Assembly: GCF_016765695.1 (NCBI RefSeq)
Contig: NZ_JAETGO010000048.1
Span: 1 to 64,000 of the forward strand
Direction: 5' to 3'
DNA length: 64,000 nt
DNA from: Sporosalibacterium faouarense
Lineage (GTDB): Bacteria > Bacillota > Clostridia > Tissierellales > VENL01
In this document: positions 54,555 through 64,000 of the stretch, in pieces
Numbering within the stretch: the stretch's first letter is position 1
Layout: the number at the start of each line of letters is the position of its first letter
The notes under the pieces: model-generated
What the model was told of the DNA's origin: nothing
The model's database searches: none
The model's input: the letters and a program-made list of their open reading frames with translations, nothing else
Position numbers and translations under genes: made by a program

Positions 54555-56355
54555 GTTGTGTATAATATTGTGATTGTGACTCCCACATGTCTTTATAGAT
54601 TGAACAACTTGCTAATAATTCATTATGATTACCTATACCTGCTATTTTCCCATTTTTCATGACAACAATACGATTAGCAAATTTTACTGAACCTAGACGA
54701 TGGGTAACTATAACTGCTGTTTTATTTTTTACAATGTCTGAAAAACGCTTGTATACCTTAGTTTCCTCTACTGGATCAATAGCTGCTGTAGGTTCGTCTA
54801 ATATTATGAATTTATGAACCCTAAAAAGTCCTCTAGCAATCGCCACTCTTTGCCATTGTCCTCCAGATAGATCTACACCATCAAACTCTCTAGAAAGCAT
54901 TGTTTTAAATCCTTTATTAAATATGTTATCTTTCAAATTAATTCCAGCTTGACTAGTTACATGTTTTATACGCTCTTTCCCTTTAAATTTATTTCCCGTT
55001 TCACTTATGGTGATATTGTCTTTCAAGCTAAGCTGATATTTCTGATAGTTTTGGAATATGCCAGATATATCCTTAAATAGTTTCTCTGTAGTCATTGCCC
55101 TTGTATCCACATTATTATGAAGAACATTCCCTGAATCAGGAAGATACAATCCCGTGAGCAATCGAATTAAAGTAGACTTGCCAGACCCATTTTCTCCAAC
55201 TATTGCAATAGTCTCTCCATCCTTTATTGTAAGATTTATACCATCTAGTGCGTTGTTTTCTCCATTAGGATAAGAGAAACTGACATTTTCTAAAGTTATA
55301 TCACCATAAGAAATATCTTCTTCATATTTTTTATTTTCATCCCTTTCAGGAAGTTCTAAAAATCTTAAATAATTCTGTATTTTACCAAAATTTTTCGCAT
55401 AATACCCAAGACGTTCACATACTATTTCTTCCATCATATCAAACATACTACTTATAGAGGCAAAAACAGCAGCAAATGCACCTAGGGTAATTTCTTGCTT
55501 CATTAGAGCATCGAATAGCATCCATAATATACATAGATATCCAAAGAGAGAAATAAGTTTTGTGCCAAGCTCAACAAGGTTGGCTTTAATATCCGCTTTC
55601 CATTTTAAATTATTCATTTGCTCTATTGTTTGTCTTAATAAGTTCATAAAATATGGATTAGCTCCAAGTATACGTGTTTCTTTAACATATTTTCTACCAG
55701 TCATACACTCCTCATAATATTTTCCTTTTCTCCTCAAGGGAGCAGAAAAATCTTCTAACCTTGAAAAAATCTTTACTCTAACTATTTGTGTAATTAGAAC
55801 TGGTAAAAACACAAATACTAACGACACTGCTAAAATTGGCTTTAAGTTAAAAAGATAAATTCCCATAAATAAAAAATGTGGTAGATATAGAGTCATAGTG
55901 TCCACAATCGTATTAATAAAATTTATAGCGAATTTAACTCCATTATAAGATTTATTGATATCATCTAGTGTTTCAGCGTTTTCGAAAGAAACAGGATCTA
56001 ACTTACTCATTTTCAAGTTAATTATATGAGAAAGCTTACCTTTGCTCCTTGAATCATAGGTCTCTCCAATGAAATTGGATACACCACTGACTATTTGCTG
56101 AAATACTTTTATGCCAAATAAAAGCATTAATGCTAATACTGCCTCTTTAATTGTACCTTTATTCTGTGCTAAGTCCGTTACCCTATCAAACAAAATTTGC
56201 ATACTCAAAATAGTAGCTGCGAATGAAGCTCCATCTAGAACAAAAACAAATGAGTTAAATATAAATAATCCTGGTGATACTGAAAGTATTTGAGGAAAAA
56301 TTTTTTTCATCATTGACCATGGAGATATCTTTTTATGCTTGTCCTTATTTTTCAT
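54538..56355 (-). CDS. Half-size ABC exporter (permease plus ATPase), second of a pair
   Basis: ATG 56355 follows AAAGGAG (ATG 56400 has none) and gives about 605 residues. N-terminal six-helix exporter domain; C-terminal ATPase with Walker A GENGSGKSTLI, signature LSGGQWQRVAIARG, Walker B FIILDEPTAAIDP and H-loop VTHRLGS. All catalytic residues are present. It overlaps the partner gene stop by 11 nt, suggesting a heterodimeric exporter. The substrate is not evident; no peptide-modification gene is adjacent. Confidence 0.92.
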   Translation of the reverse strand: MKNKDKHKKISPWSMMKKIFPQILSVSPGLFIFNSFVFVLDGASFAATILSMQILFDRVTDLAQNKGTIKEAVLALMLLFGIKVFQQIVSGVSNFIGETYDSRSKGKLSHIINLKMSKLDPVSFENAETLDDINKSYNGVKFAINFINTIVDTMTLYLPHFLFMGIYLFNLKPILAVSLVFVFLPVLITQIVRVKIFSRLEDFSAPLRRKGKYYEECMTGRKYVKETRILGANPYFMNLLRQTIEQMNNLKWKADIKANLVELGTKLISLFGYLCILWMLFDALMKQEITLGAFAAVFASISSMFDMMEEIVCERLGYYAKNFGKIQNYLRFLELPERDENKKYEEDISYGDITLENVSFSYPNGENNALDGINLTIKDGETIAIVGENGSGKSTLIRLLTGLYLPDSGNVLHNNVDTRAMTTEKLFKDISGIFQNYQKYQLSLKDNITISETGNKFKGKERIKHVTSQAGINLKDNIFNKGFKTMLSREFDGVDLSGGQWQRVAIARGLFRVHKFIILDEPTAAIDPVEETKVYKRFSDIVKNKTAVIVTHRLGSVKFANRIVVMKNGKIAGIGNHNELLASCSIYKDMWESQSQYYTQQASTK

Positions 56356-58153
56356 GATACCAACTCCTTTGGGCCTTAAACATTTCTGCATAGATGCCAT
56401 CTTCAGTTATTAGTTCCTCATGACATCCACACTCTGCAATTACTCCATCATTCACTACTAGTATTTCATCTGCTATCCTTGCAGCACCTAACCTATGGGT
56501 AATAAGAATAGTAGTCTTCCCTCTACTCACTTTTCCAAACAGCTTATATAACTTACTCTCACTAACTGGATCTAAAGCAGCAGTAGGCTCATCTAGTATA
56601 TGTATAGGCGCTTTACTAATTAAATTTCTAGCAATCGCCACTCTTTGCCATTGTCCTCCAGATAGATCTACACCATCTTCGCTTAACTTCCCTAGAGATG
56701 TCTCAATTCCTTTTGGCAGCCTTTCAACTACATCCATAATCTCTAAATCAGTAAGTATTCTTTTTACTCTATCTCTTTCAATTTGTTGATTTTTAGTTCC
56801 GCCACAGTCACCTAAAAGAACATTTTCTTTTAGGCTTAAATGGTATTTTGCAAAATCCTGATATACCACAGAAAAATAAGCCTTTAATTCTTCCTGAGTA
56901 AAATCTCTAATATTTCTATCATTAATCAAAATTTCTCCTTCATAATTATCATAAAGTCCAGTCAAAAGCTTTGTAATTGTGGTTTTTCCAGCGCCATTCT
57001 TACCAACGAAAGCATATTGCTTATTCCTTTCTAAACGCATAGATAAACCATTTAATATCTTCTTTTCAGTTTCTGGATATGAAAAATAAACATTTTTAAA
57101 TTCTATACTCTCAAAAGGAATCTTCTGAATAGATGTATCTGGCAACCCATCAACTCCTTGTATTTCTTCAAGTTCTGAAAATCTAGTTAAATCCTTTAAA
57201 TACAACTTATTTTTTACATATTCCTGCATAACAACAGATAATTGCCATGACATCTGTTGTACCAAATTAAAAGCAGCTGTAACTAAGCTTATATACATAC
57301 CAACTGTTATCATGCCATTATTAACAGGCGATAGTAATACTAAGGCAATAGCCATAGATAGAAAAGCAGTCAAAATACTTGCTGTCTTCATCCTCAAAAA
57401 ATTGTGTTTCATTGCTTTATACTCTATCTTACGAGCGAGTTCAAATCTATTTAACCATCTGTTAGCTATTTCTTGAGTGTATCCAAATAATGAACGTTCT
57501 TCTACGCTTTCCCTTGAAGAAAGGACTTCTTTTAAATAATCAGCTTTTCTTTTATATTTTTGTGCAGTTGAAAATGCTTCATAGTCCAACTTACCACTCT
57601 TTGAAGCTAGAGTTAATAAAGGAATTGCTATTCCTATGATTGCAATTGCTACCCACCATACTTGTGATACAATTAATAACATTAATCCCATTATTTTAAC
57701 TCCGTATTCAACAATATTTAAAAGATTTCGAAATCCTTTCATTATCTGTTCCGATGGATTTTTACCTATTCTTGATATTAAATCCCATGTTTCATTATTT
57801 TCTATATGTTTATATGCTAGACGACTCCTCTTTTCTACTACTGCTGTACGAAATGTTTTATTCATACTTAGCTCTATTCTTAATTTTATAAAGGATAATA
57901 GCATTGATGAAATCCAAGAAAATGCTACTAAAATCATTATAAAAATTAAAGATGTATAAATTCTATACATTCCTCCACTTTCAAAAATATCAATAGCAGT
58001 ATCAATAAATCTAGATGTTGCAAGTACTTGAAGACTTGGAATAGATGCTACAGCTATTCTCAAAAATATCATTAAAATTCCCATTATAGGGTTAACTTTT
58101 ATAGGTATTCTTATATAATCAATAGCCTTATATTTTTTATTTTTAATTTTCAT
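56345..58153 (-). CDS. Half-size ABC exporter (permease plus ATPase), first of a pair
   Basis: 602 residues; AGGAG before the ATG. Exporter membrane domain (helices from about residue 20 to 300) and an ATPase with Walker A GKNGAGKTTIT, signature LSGGQWQRVAIARN, Walker B IHILDEPTAALDP, H-loop ITHRLGA. It resembles its partner and both ATPase sites look intact. Likely partner of the downstream half transporter. Confidence 0.92.
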   Translation of the reverse strand: MKIKNKKYKAIDYIRIPIKVNPIMGILMIFLRIAVASIPSLQVLATSRFIDTAIDIFESGGMYRIYTSLIFIMILVAFSWISSMLLSFIKLRIELSMNKTFRTAVVEKRSRLAYKHIENNETWDLISRIGKNPSEQIMKGFRNLLNIVEYGVKIMGLMLLIVSQVWWVAIAIIGIAIPLLTLASKSGKLDYEAFSTAQKYKRKADYLKEVLSSRESVEERSLFGYTQEIANRWLNRFELARKIEYKAMKHNFLRMKTASILTAFLSMAIALVLLSPVNNGMITVGMYISLVTAAFNLVQQMSWQLSVVMQEYVKNKLYLKDLTRFSELEEIQGVDGLPDTSIQKIPFESIEFKNVYFSYPETEKKILNGLSMRLERNKQYAFVGKNGAGKTTITKLLTGLYDNYEGEILINDRNIRDFTQEELKAYFSVVYQDFAKYHLSLKENVLLGDCGGTKNQQIERDRVKRILTDLEIMDVVERLPKGIETSLGKLSEDGVDLSGGQWQRVAIARNLISKAPIHILDEPTAALDPVSESKLYKLFGKVSRGKTTILITHRLGAARIADEILVVNDGVIAECGCHEELITEDGIYAEMFKAQRSWYHEK

Positions 58154-58394
58154 ATTATTCTCCTGTATACACTATATTTTGAAATCATAATTAGATAGCT
58201 ATAATTCAATAATCAACTTACAAACCATAAAATTACATATTTATAAATTACATACGATTTTATAGGTTACTTCTCAGGTGGCATATCATATTAAATGATT
58301 TTTTCCTAAATATATTTTTTGTTTTATCTGAATTCTAATTGCTATTTGACTTATAATATGGTAATATATGTTATTGAAACTAGGAGGTGATTTC

Positions 58395-58487
58395 ATGGCA
58401 TTTTCTCTAGTGTTTATCATAGGCATTTTTTTATTTTTAGCAATGATAGTAGTTGGTATAATAGCGATATTTAATGATAGAAAGTAA
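58395..58487 (+). CDS. Small 30-residue single-pass membrane protein
   Basis: A strong TAGGAGGTGA lies 4-5 nt before the ATG. The 30 residues are one hydrophobic helix (FSLVFIIGIFLFLAMIVVGIIAIF) with a short NDRK tail. The excellent ribosome binding site supports translation. Function unknown; small membrane peptides often modulate transporters, and an exporter pair is next door in the opposite direction. Confidence 0.65.
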   Translation: MAFSLVFIIGIFLFLAMIVVGIIAIFNDRK

Positions 58488-58548
58488 TACCCTTTTAAGT
58501 TATATCAATAGTTTTATACCAATAATGAAATTTTATCTTTATAATCAT

Positions 58549-58824
58549 TTAAGACAATGCATAACTATAGCATATATATTCTCTAGATTTATTAAAGCCT
58601 ATTTTTTCTGTCATCTTTCTCGAAGGTATGTTCTCTTCCATACAATCCCAGTAGGGAATCTTACCTTCTTTTAATATATCATTAACACAATTTATTGCTA
58701 AACTATCCACATAAACATCACCTGGATTATTTCCTTCTATTACTGAGATAACCTCTGGATATCTAATTCCCATATCAAGTAATTTTATTACCTTATCATA
58801 GTCATGTCTTGGTAGCTCATTCAT
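58549..58824 (-). pseudogene. Internally deleted GNAT acetyltransferase copy
   Basis: From ATG 58824 (GGAGGGG upstream) 91 residues are read. The first 40 (NELPRHDYDKVIKLLDMG...NNPGDVYVDS) match the start of the neighbouring acetyltransferase, and the rest (DILKEGKIPYWDCMEENIPSRKMTEKIGF) matches its C-terminal end. About 180 residues between them are missing without a frameshift. The acetyl-CoA-binding part is lost, so it is probably inactive as an enzyme, though it is still an open frame. Confidence 0.7.
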
Positions 58825-58837
58825 TATAACCCCTCCA

Positions 58838-59665
58838 TTATTTATGAAACTCAAACTCATATAAAGTATAATCAAATTCTCTTTTATATCCACAGCTTTC
58901 AGCCAACGCTTTTGATGAAATATTCTTATCCATACAATCCCAATGGGCTTCTAAACCATTTTCTTTACAATACTTTAGAAATTCAAAGATTAGAACTTTA
59001 GCTAATCCCTTTTTTCTATACTCTTCTATAGTTACTGTATGAGACCCTAATGCATAATCTGTTACACAACTAGTTATACAGCAAGAAATTATTTTGTTTT
59101 CAACTATAATACAATATCCTACTCCATAATTTAGAAAATCATCTACTGAACTCCACCAGTCTAATATCATATTCTCTAAGAAGCTTAGGTTAGAAATTTC
59201 ACTATTAAATAGCGCTTTCGTCACTCTATTTAATTTATATTCATCCTGAAGCTTGATATCATCAGCCAATTTACCATCTATTTTTTTATTTTTATATGTA
59301 AGTTGCTTTGATTTGTTTAAGTTCCTATTTTTAAATATCTCTTCAATTGTATTATCCCATTTTGAACTGGTTCCACTAAACTCAAAAGAATCTAATCCTA
59401 AGACTCTAGCTCTTCGGACAATTTCATTATCAATATATGTATCAATACAATCATTAAACTTCTTATTATTTTCATCTCCAATAAAATAGAATCCTTCGAT
59501 GGCCTTTGACCACACCATAGCTGTCTTAGGACTATTGATGTCATCAACAAATATCCACCCAGGATTAAAACCTTGAATAACTCCTGCTATTTCTATATTA
59601 ATTAAATCTCCTGTTAAAAGATTTTCTACTTTAAAGTAGTTGGTTCTATCTAGTTCATAAATCAT
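58838..59665 (-). CDS. GNAT-family acetyltransferase
   Basis: 275 residues; GAGGTGA before the ATG. The C-terminal GNAT core reads SHTVTIEEYRKKGLAKVLIFEFLKYCKENGLEAHWDCMDKNISSKALAESCGYKRE, in which RKKGLAKVL corresponds to the acetyl-CoA pyrophosphate loop. The N-terminal half is the poorly conserved domain of the GNAT_acetyltran type. The substrate is unknown. Its internally deleted copy lies 13 nt downstream. Confidence 0.88.
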   Translation of the reverse strand: MIYELDRTNYFKVENLLTGDLINIEIAGVIQGFNPGWIFVDDINSPKTAMVWSKAIEGFYFIGDENNKKFNDCIDTYIDNEIVRRARVLGLDSFEFSGTSSKWDNTIEEIFKNRNLNKSKQLTYKNKKIDGKLADDIKLQDEYKLNRVTKALFNSEISNLSFLENMILDWWSSVDDFLNYGVGYCIIVENKIISCCITSCVTDYALGSHTVTIEEYRKKGLAKVLIFEFLKYCKENGLEAHWDCMDKNISSKALAESCGYKREFDYTLYEFEFHK

Positions 59666-59777
59666 AATTTATCACCTCATCTAATAGTTATATCTTAAAT
59701 TATATATGTAATAATTAATTTTAAAAAGTAATTTGCAGTAATTTTTATCTTATTTGAGATTTTTTGACAAAAACCTA

Positions 59778-59805
59778 TTTACTTTTTACGTAGATATGTT
59801 ATAAT
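59778..59805 (+). promoter_or_regulatory. Extended -10 promoter
   Basis: TG-T-TATAAT (TG at 59797-59798, TATAAT at 59800-59805) with a weak -35 TTTACT 16 bp upstream. It points to the HTH gene at 59888. Confidence 0.55.
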
Positions 59806-59887
59806 GTAATTAAGTAATAAACTATAGTTTCAATCAATTTAGTTGCATTTTGTAATTATAAAATAAAATTTGCAAAGGGTTGATATT

Positions 59888-60103
59888 TTGAAGAGACAAA
59901 AGATAATAGAATTATTGAAAGCAGAAACTATGGAAAGTAGTGAGGTTGTTAAATTTCTCGGTATTAGTAGACAGCGCCTATCAGATATGAATCGAACTGG
60001 TAAGCTTAATTCAATAAAAAAAGGAATCTACCTAAAAAAAGATGTTGAAGATAGAAAGAAGATACAAAATGTTCTTAGGAAGAAATTTGGACCTAAAAAT
60101 TGA
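59888..60103 (+). CDS. Small helix-turn-helix DNA-binding protein (excisionase/MerR-like)
   Basis: TTG 59888 has AAAGGG 8-9 nt upstream, so I prefer it to TTG 59870. 71 residues: MKRQKIIELLKAETMESSEVVKFLGISRQRLSDMNRTGKLNSIKKGIYLKKDVEDRKK. The helix pair EVVKFLGISRQRLSDMNRTGKL and the following wing (IYLKKDVE) resemble HTH_17/excisionase domains. No recombinase is close, so a regulatory role is as likely. Confidence 0.75.
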   Translation: MKRQKIIELLKAETMESSEVVKFLGISRQRLSDMNRTGKLNSIKKGIYLKKDVEDRKKIQNVLRKKFGPKN

Positions 60104-60143
60104 TTTTTATTTAAGTCATAAGAACTTTTAAAGGAGAAATGTT

Positions 60144-60302
60144 ATGAACTCAAATGTTGACAAGGAATTATATGATCTATGTACTAAATTTATTGATTTT
60201 TTTACTGAATTAAAGTCGAATGGAATTATTAATGAAGATGAGTACGAAAAGCATATAAATCTTAAAAGAAGATTTATTAATGACTATAATACGGCCTTAT
60301 AA
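60144..60302 (+). CDS. Small 52-residue protein
   Basis: ATG after AAAGGAGAAATGTT. 52 residues: MNSNVDKELYDLCTKFIDFF...GIINEDEYEKHINLKRRFIND, helical, resembling the short SHOCT-like or TELSxGxIxxxEYE hairpin. It lies 40 nt after the HTH gene and likely shares its transcript and terminator. Confidence 0.7.
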   Translation: MNSNVDKELYDLCTKFIDFFTELKSNGIINEDEYEKHINLKRRFINDYNTAL

Positions 60303-60380
60303 TATATTATTATGCTATACGATAAAATTTGTAATTAAACTGACTTACATAATATATATTTTAAAATTTAATTATACGCA

Positions 60381-60424
60381 AAAGAAGATTAAGGTTGACT
60401 ATAGCAACCTTAATCTTCTTTTAT
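60381..60424. terminator. Terminator between convergent genes
   Basis: AAAGAAGATTAAGGTTG and CAACCTTAATCTTCTTTT form a long stem with a 7-nt loop; T-runs occur on both strands. It serves the 60144 gene and the minus-strand LiaF-like gene. Confidence 0.88.
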
Positions 60425-60470
60425 TCTACAGATTCTATCCTTAGTATATATTCTTATTTTATATATTTTA

Positions 60471-60992
60471 TTATTCAGAAACAACTCTAGTTTGACCGAA
60501 AATAGTATTTGTCTCAATTATTAGTTTAGGTTGCTCTGAATCATTTCCTTCTTGACTATACTTAGATTCTCCAAAAAAGTTAGAGTCCAAATCTGGTGTT
60601 CTAGTCGTTCCAAAAACTGTATTTGATTTCATATTAATAGGAGTATCTGATTTAAGTATTAGTCTCGTCTGTCCAAATATGGTATTTATCTCAATCTTCT
60701 TATTACTATTATCTATATCTATATTTGAAAGATCTATTGTTCCATTGCCAAAAATCACATTATACTCATCTACATTTGCTTGATAATTTATATTTCCACT
60801 TTGAAAAATCAAATCACTATCTTTTCTTGAGATACTTCCTCCAAACAACACATTTAATCCAAATATAATAATTAGAACTCCTACAATGATTCTTGCAACA
60901 GGTATGTTGATATTCACTATGTTTTTTAAAATAAAGAGTATTCCAAATATCACAAAAAGAATACCTAAAGTAAAAGACCCAGAAAATCTCAT
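60471..60992 (-). CDS. LiaF-like membrane protein
   Basis: ATG 60992 follows GGGGGG (frame can extend to 61034). 173 residues: two N-terminal helices (about 4-24 and 31-50) and a C-terminal beta-rich domain with repeated IFGxTR motifs (NVIFGNGTIDL, NTIFGQTRLIL, NTVFGTTRTP, NTIFGQTRVV), as in LiaF/DUF2154 C-terminal regions. LiaF-type proteins inhibit LiaS in cell-envelope stress signalling. No liaRS genes are next to it in the window. Confidence 0.85.
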   Translation of the reverse strand: MRFSGSFTLGILFVIFGILFILKNIVNINIPVARIIVGVLIIIFGLNVLFGGSISRKDSDLIFQSGNINYQANVDEYNVIFGNGTIDLSNIDIDNSNKKIEINTIFGQTRLILKSDTPINMKSNTVFGTTRTPDLDSNFFGESKYSQEGNDSEQPKLIIETNTIFGQTRVVSE

Positions 60993-61101
60993 TTTATCCC
61001 CCCATTTATTAATATGTAGAACTGTATAATTCAAGTACTAAAATGTCGATATACAAATTCTTTAATTCCATAATATCAAATTATTGAATAAAATAAAACT
61101 G

Positions 61102-63288
61102 TTAATCATTTTTAAATTTACTTAGTTCTTCTTCTAAGACATGGGCTAGATTACTTAATTCCTCTATTGAATGTAATACCTGATTAAGTGGCTCTAACTG
61201 CGTCTCTACAGAACTGGATACTTCTTGTGCCGATGAAGCAGTTTCTTCTGACACAGAAGATATATTTTGTATTGAATCCACAATACTATTCTTAGTACTT
61301 ATCATTTCTTCTATAAAATTATTTATTTCTTCAATACTACCACTTATATCTTCTACAGAGTAGGAAATGTTTTTAAATGATTTCTCAGTACTTGTAACTG
61401 AATTCGTTTGAACATCAGATCTACTTTCTACTTCACCTATTAGGGCTACAGTACTTTCAGTATCATTCTGAACCTTTGTTATAATGTCTCTTATATCCTT
61501 TGTTGACTGTTCTGATTGCTCTGCTAAATTTCTTACCTCTTCTGCCACAACTGAAAATCCTCTTCCTGCTTCTCCTGCTCTAGCGGCTTCTATAGATGCA
61601 TTTAAGGCAAGTAAATTTGTTCTCTTTGAGATATCTGAAATAGTCTTAAGTACAACTTCTATATTACTAATTTTATCTGCAAGGGTAAGTACTGCATTCT
61701 GAATTTTACTTACACTCTCATTGTTTAAACGATTATTTTTTTGTAATTCATTTATTGTTTGAAGACCATCACTATTCACTTTATTAACTTCGATGGCTTT
61801 TGTATACATCTTTTTAGACTTGTCCATCAATTCTATAAATCTATCATTTAGCTCTTTAGTTAAATCTGCTGTTTTTTCAACATCTTGAGATTGGTGATAT
61901 GATCCTTGAGCAATTTCATCCACCGCAACTGAAATACCATCAAATGTTCTTATTGTTTCACTGGAAACCGTATGTAGTTGTTTAGACGATGAATTTAACT
62001 TGCTACTTACAAACTTAGATTCTTGTATAAAATGTCCTAAATTTTTACTCATAATATTGATGCTATCTGCTAGAGTCTTTATCTCATTTTTAGCCTTAAT
62101 CTTTACCTTGACAGATAAATCTCCTCTAGCAATCTTTGCTATGTCATTCGCTATATTTTCAATAGGTCGAGCGAATGTTTTTGCTCCTATATAGCTAATA
62201 ACTATAGATATTAAAAGAATAATAGACACTATTATTAGAGTAGATAGTGCCATATCCATAACTGGTTGAGTAATTTCATCCTCATCACCAGCTGTTACAA
62301 TAATCCATTTAGTTTCTCCAACTATATCATAAGATGCTATTTTTTCTTTATTCTCACTAGTATATTCAACTATTCCAGAATCTATTTGTTCATCGTTATT
62401 AAGTCCTCTTATTATATTTTTTATTGGTTCATTTCCAATTTTAGTTCCTATCTTATTTGAATCTGGATGAGTCACTATGATTCCCTTTTCATTAACAAGA
62501 TAAGAATGAAAGCTTTCCTTATCACTTACATGAAAATTGTTGATATTTTCAGCGATTGAATCTAGTTCTACTGCATTTCCTATTAATCCTATTATACTAT
62601 GATACTCATCATAAACTGGAGCAGTTACTATTATTACTTGTTTCCCCGTGGTAGGTGATACAACTACATCACCTATTGATTGTCTCTGCAGTTCTATAGT
62701 TGGTTGAAAATACTTCTCGTTTTTTATTGACTCCCCAACTAATTCAGGAATACTGCTTGACGTTATTTCCCCTTCTCTATCAGCCACAAATATGTAGTCT
62801 AAATTTGATGACAATGCTACCTCTTTATTTAGTTTAAAATTAAAAGAATCTGTTATAATATCCCATTCATCACTGCCTTTTGAGTAGAATTTCAGCATAT
62901 CTAATACTTGATCATGACCAACTAGCTTTAGTGCTGCTACTTTCTCTTTTTCTAACATCGTCTCAATGGTTGTTCTTTGTCCTTCTATTACAGCACTTAA
63001 CATATTTCTACTTTCTTCTGTTAAAGTATCCTTCATTCTAATAAAAGTAAAAACACTTGTAGCAATGATACACACCAAAACAAGTACTATTGTATATATA
63101 ATTAGCTGTTTTTTTATTGATTTTTTCCCCATACTTATCATGATTTCATTTAATTTAGAATTTTCCTTTTTAGAAGCTGATCTTCTAAAATTTATATTCT
63201 TTAGCCTATGTAATCCATTTCTTGAATTCTTTTGTATTTCTTTTATGATTCCAATTATGAAATTTTTGATATTATTGTATATGTTCAT
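61102..63288 (-). CDS. Methyl-accepting chemotaxis protein with Cache sensor (second)
   Basis: 728 residues; GGGGGATATT before the ATG. A basic N-terminal segment (1-55), helix near 58-82, an extracytoplasmic Cache domain ([53 protein letters not shown]), helix near 345-365, HAMP and the signalling domain with [42 protein letters not shown]. Unlike the first receptor no riboswitch is visible upstream. Confidence 0.95.
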   Translation of the reverse strand: MNIYNNIKNFIIGIIKEIQKNSRNGLHRLKNINFRRSASKKENSKLNEIMISMGKKSIKKQLIIYTIVLVLVCIIATSVFTFIRMKDTLTEESRNMLSAVIEGQRTTIETMLEKEKVAALKLVGHDQVLDMLKFYSKGSDEWDIITDSFNFKLNKEVALSSNLDYIFVADREGEITSSSIPELVGESIKNEKYFQPTIELQRQSIGDVVVSPTTGKQVIIVTAPVYDEYHSIIGLIGNAVELDSIAENINNFHVSDKESFHSYLVNEKGIIVTHPDSNKIGTKIGNEPIKNIIRGLNNDEQIDSGIVEYTSENKEKIASYDIVGETKWIIVTAGDEDEITQPVMDMALSTLIIVSIILLISIVISYIGAKTFARPIENIANDIAKIARGDLSVKVKIKAKNEIKTLADSINIMSKNLGHFIQESKFVSSKLNSSSKQLHTVSSETIRTFDGISVAVDEIAQGSYHQSQDVEKTADLTKELNDRFIELMDKSKKMYTKAIEVNKVNSDGLQTINELQKNNRLNNESVSKIQNAVLTLADKISNIEVVLKTISDISKRTNLLALNASIEAARAGEAGRGFSVVAEEVRNLAEQSEQSTKDIRDIITKVQNDTESTVALIGEVESRSDVQTNSVTSTEKSFKNISYSVEDISGSIEEINNFIEEMISTKNSIVDSIQNISSVSEETASSAQEVSSSVETQLEPLNQVLHSIEELSNLAHVLEEELSKFKND

Positions 63289-63443
63289 AATATCCCCCTT
63301 ATCCTGCTATATTGTACTCTAGAATTCTTAATTCTCTCCTTCATCAACATATCATATTTTTTAAAAGCGTTTGTTATGAATAGATTAAGTTTTTAATAAT
63401 TGGGGAAATTTCAAGTTGTAGTTTCGTGTACTTAGGTTATATC

Positions 63444-63475
63444 AAAAAAAGAGTTGGAAACCTCTCCAACTCTTG
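63444..63475 (-). terminator. Terminator of the EAL-domain gene
   Basis: GAGTTGG and CCAACTC pair with a 8-nt loop; the minus strand continues TTTTTTTGAT. It lies about 90 nt after the EAL stop. Confidence 0.85.
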
Positions 63476-63561
63476 CTTACATATAAACTATATAAAATCA
63501 ATTATTTATATTTCACTTAGCCCCTATTCCTATGCTTCATAACTATATATCTCTTAATTTT

Positions 63562-64000
63562 TTAACTATTGTCTTCTAGTAAAAGTTCTAAGTCTGCCCC
63601 ACTAACAGGCTTACTATAATAATATCCCTGTAACATATCACAGCTTTCATTTTTTAGGAATTGAACATGTTCATATTCCTCAACTCCCTCAGCTACAATT
63701 TTTAAATTCAAGCTTTTTGCTAAAGCAATTATAGCTGAAACTATTTTGCTATTATTTTCTCCTAAATGTAATCCTTGAATAAAAGATCTATCAATTTTTA
63801 GTTTATAAACATCTAGATTAGCTAATTGAGCTAATGAAGAATATCCTGTTCCAAAATCATCAATAGATATCCTTATCCCTGATTGATTTAAATCTTGAAG
63901 ATTATAGTAAATATTTTGCAGATTCTTCATATAAATTGACTCAGTTATTTCCAAAAACAAGTATTTCTTATCAATTCCAAACTCATCAGTTATCTCATTA
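63562..64000 (-). CDS. EAL-domain c-di-GMP phosphodiesterase (C-terminal part, continues beyond the window)
   Basis: The visible 145 or so residues are open to the window edge. Seen are ITESIYM, IDDFGTGYSSLAQL, KIDRSFI and AEGVEEYEHVQFL, motifs in the second half of active EAL domains (metal-binding DD and catalytic K and E). The EAL motif itself and any N-terminal sensor or GGDEF domain lie outside. Confidence 0.93.
   Translation of the reverse strand, partial: NEITDEFGIDKKYLFLEITESIYMKNLQNIYYNLQDLNQSGIRISIDDFGTGYSSLAQLANLDVYKLKIDRSFIQGLHLGENNSKIVSAIIALAKSLNLKIVAEGVEEYEHVQFLKNESCDMLQGYYYSKPVSGADLELLLEDNS

Noticed and set aside
59764-59805. TTGACA at 59764-59769 as -35 of the promoter at 59800
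   Set aside because: The spacer would be 30 bp. The extended -10 explains the promoter better.

Overview
The window is an AT-rich stretch from a spore-forming, chemotactic, probably anaerobic low-GC Firmicute of the Clostridia/Tissierellia type. The support is an alpha/beta-type small acid-soluble spore protein, a complete GerA/GerB/GerC germinant-receptor operon, an iron-sulfur L-serine dehydratase in split alpha/beta form, clostridial-style purine-rich ribosome binding sites, and many c-di-GMP and chemotaxis genes. No rRNA, tRNA or CRISPR array was seen.

Positions 63 to 21614 are an integrated genetic island of about 21.5 kb. It interrupts the 3' part of a NitT/TauT-type ABC transporter ATPase gene. 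The 5' part of that gene ends at position 82, its 3' part resumes at 21605, and its partner permease gene follows at 21782. The two junctions share the 10-bp sequence CTGAAGCTAT. Joining the island ends in silico gives an attP-like site with 15-bp, nearly perfect inverted arms, as expected for a large serine integrase. The island carries three large serine recombinases (two overlapping in tandem), a Cas4/AddB-like Fe-S nuclease, an XRE regulator, several tiny proteins, and three blocks that look like defence or conflict systems. These are a cold-shock-domain/P-loop ATPase/HEPN-like single protein (353-2539), an ABC-three-component-like operon of nuclease-like effector, middle component and SMC-like ATPase (2871-7600), and a YobI-like membrane P-loop NTPase with an unknown partner (16250-21173). 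A palindrome ATGAAA-N3/4-TTTCAT recurs upstream of the ABC-3C-like operon, the nuclease and the third recombinase, and may be the operator of an island regulon.

From 21.8 to 31 kb the chromosome holds the rest of the interrupted transporter, an orphan oligopeptide-binding lipoprotein with a three-repeat lipoprotein, and a TetR-MMPL-YhgE/Pip-like export module. From 30.5 to 33.7 kb there are an HD-GYP-like protein and a chemoreceptor whose leader carries a GEMM-I c-di-GMP riboswitch and a terminator.

From 34 to 47.4 kb lie two Fur-box-preceded iron-uptake operons separated by sdaAB/sdaAA. The first is a standard siderophore/heme-type ABC importer (ATPase, binding protein, two FecCD permeases). 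The second has the binding protein and two FecCD permeases but no ABC ATPase gene. In that place are a NifH-like ATPase and two NifD/NifK-like proteins, followed upstream by an AraC regulator. This nitrogenase-like reductase tied to metal-chelate uptake is the most interesting candidate for an undescribed system in the window.

The remainder (47.6-64 kb) holds the spore protein, a GAF-GGDEF diguanylate cyclase, the germinant receptor operon, a CitG-like protein, a pair of half-size ABC exporters, an acetyltransferase with an internally deleted copy next to it, small proteins, a LiaF-like membrane protein, a second chemoreceptor and the end of an EAL-domain gene.
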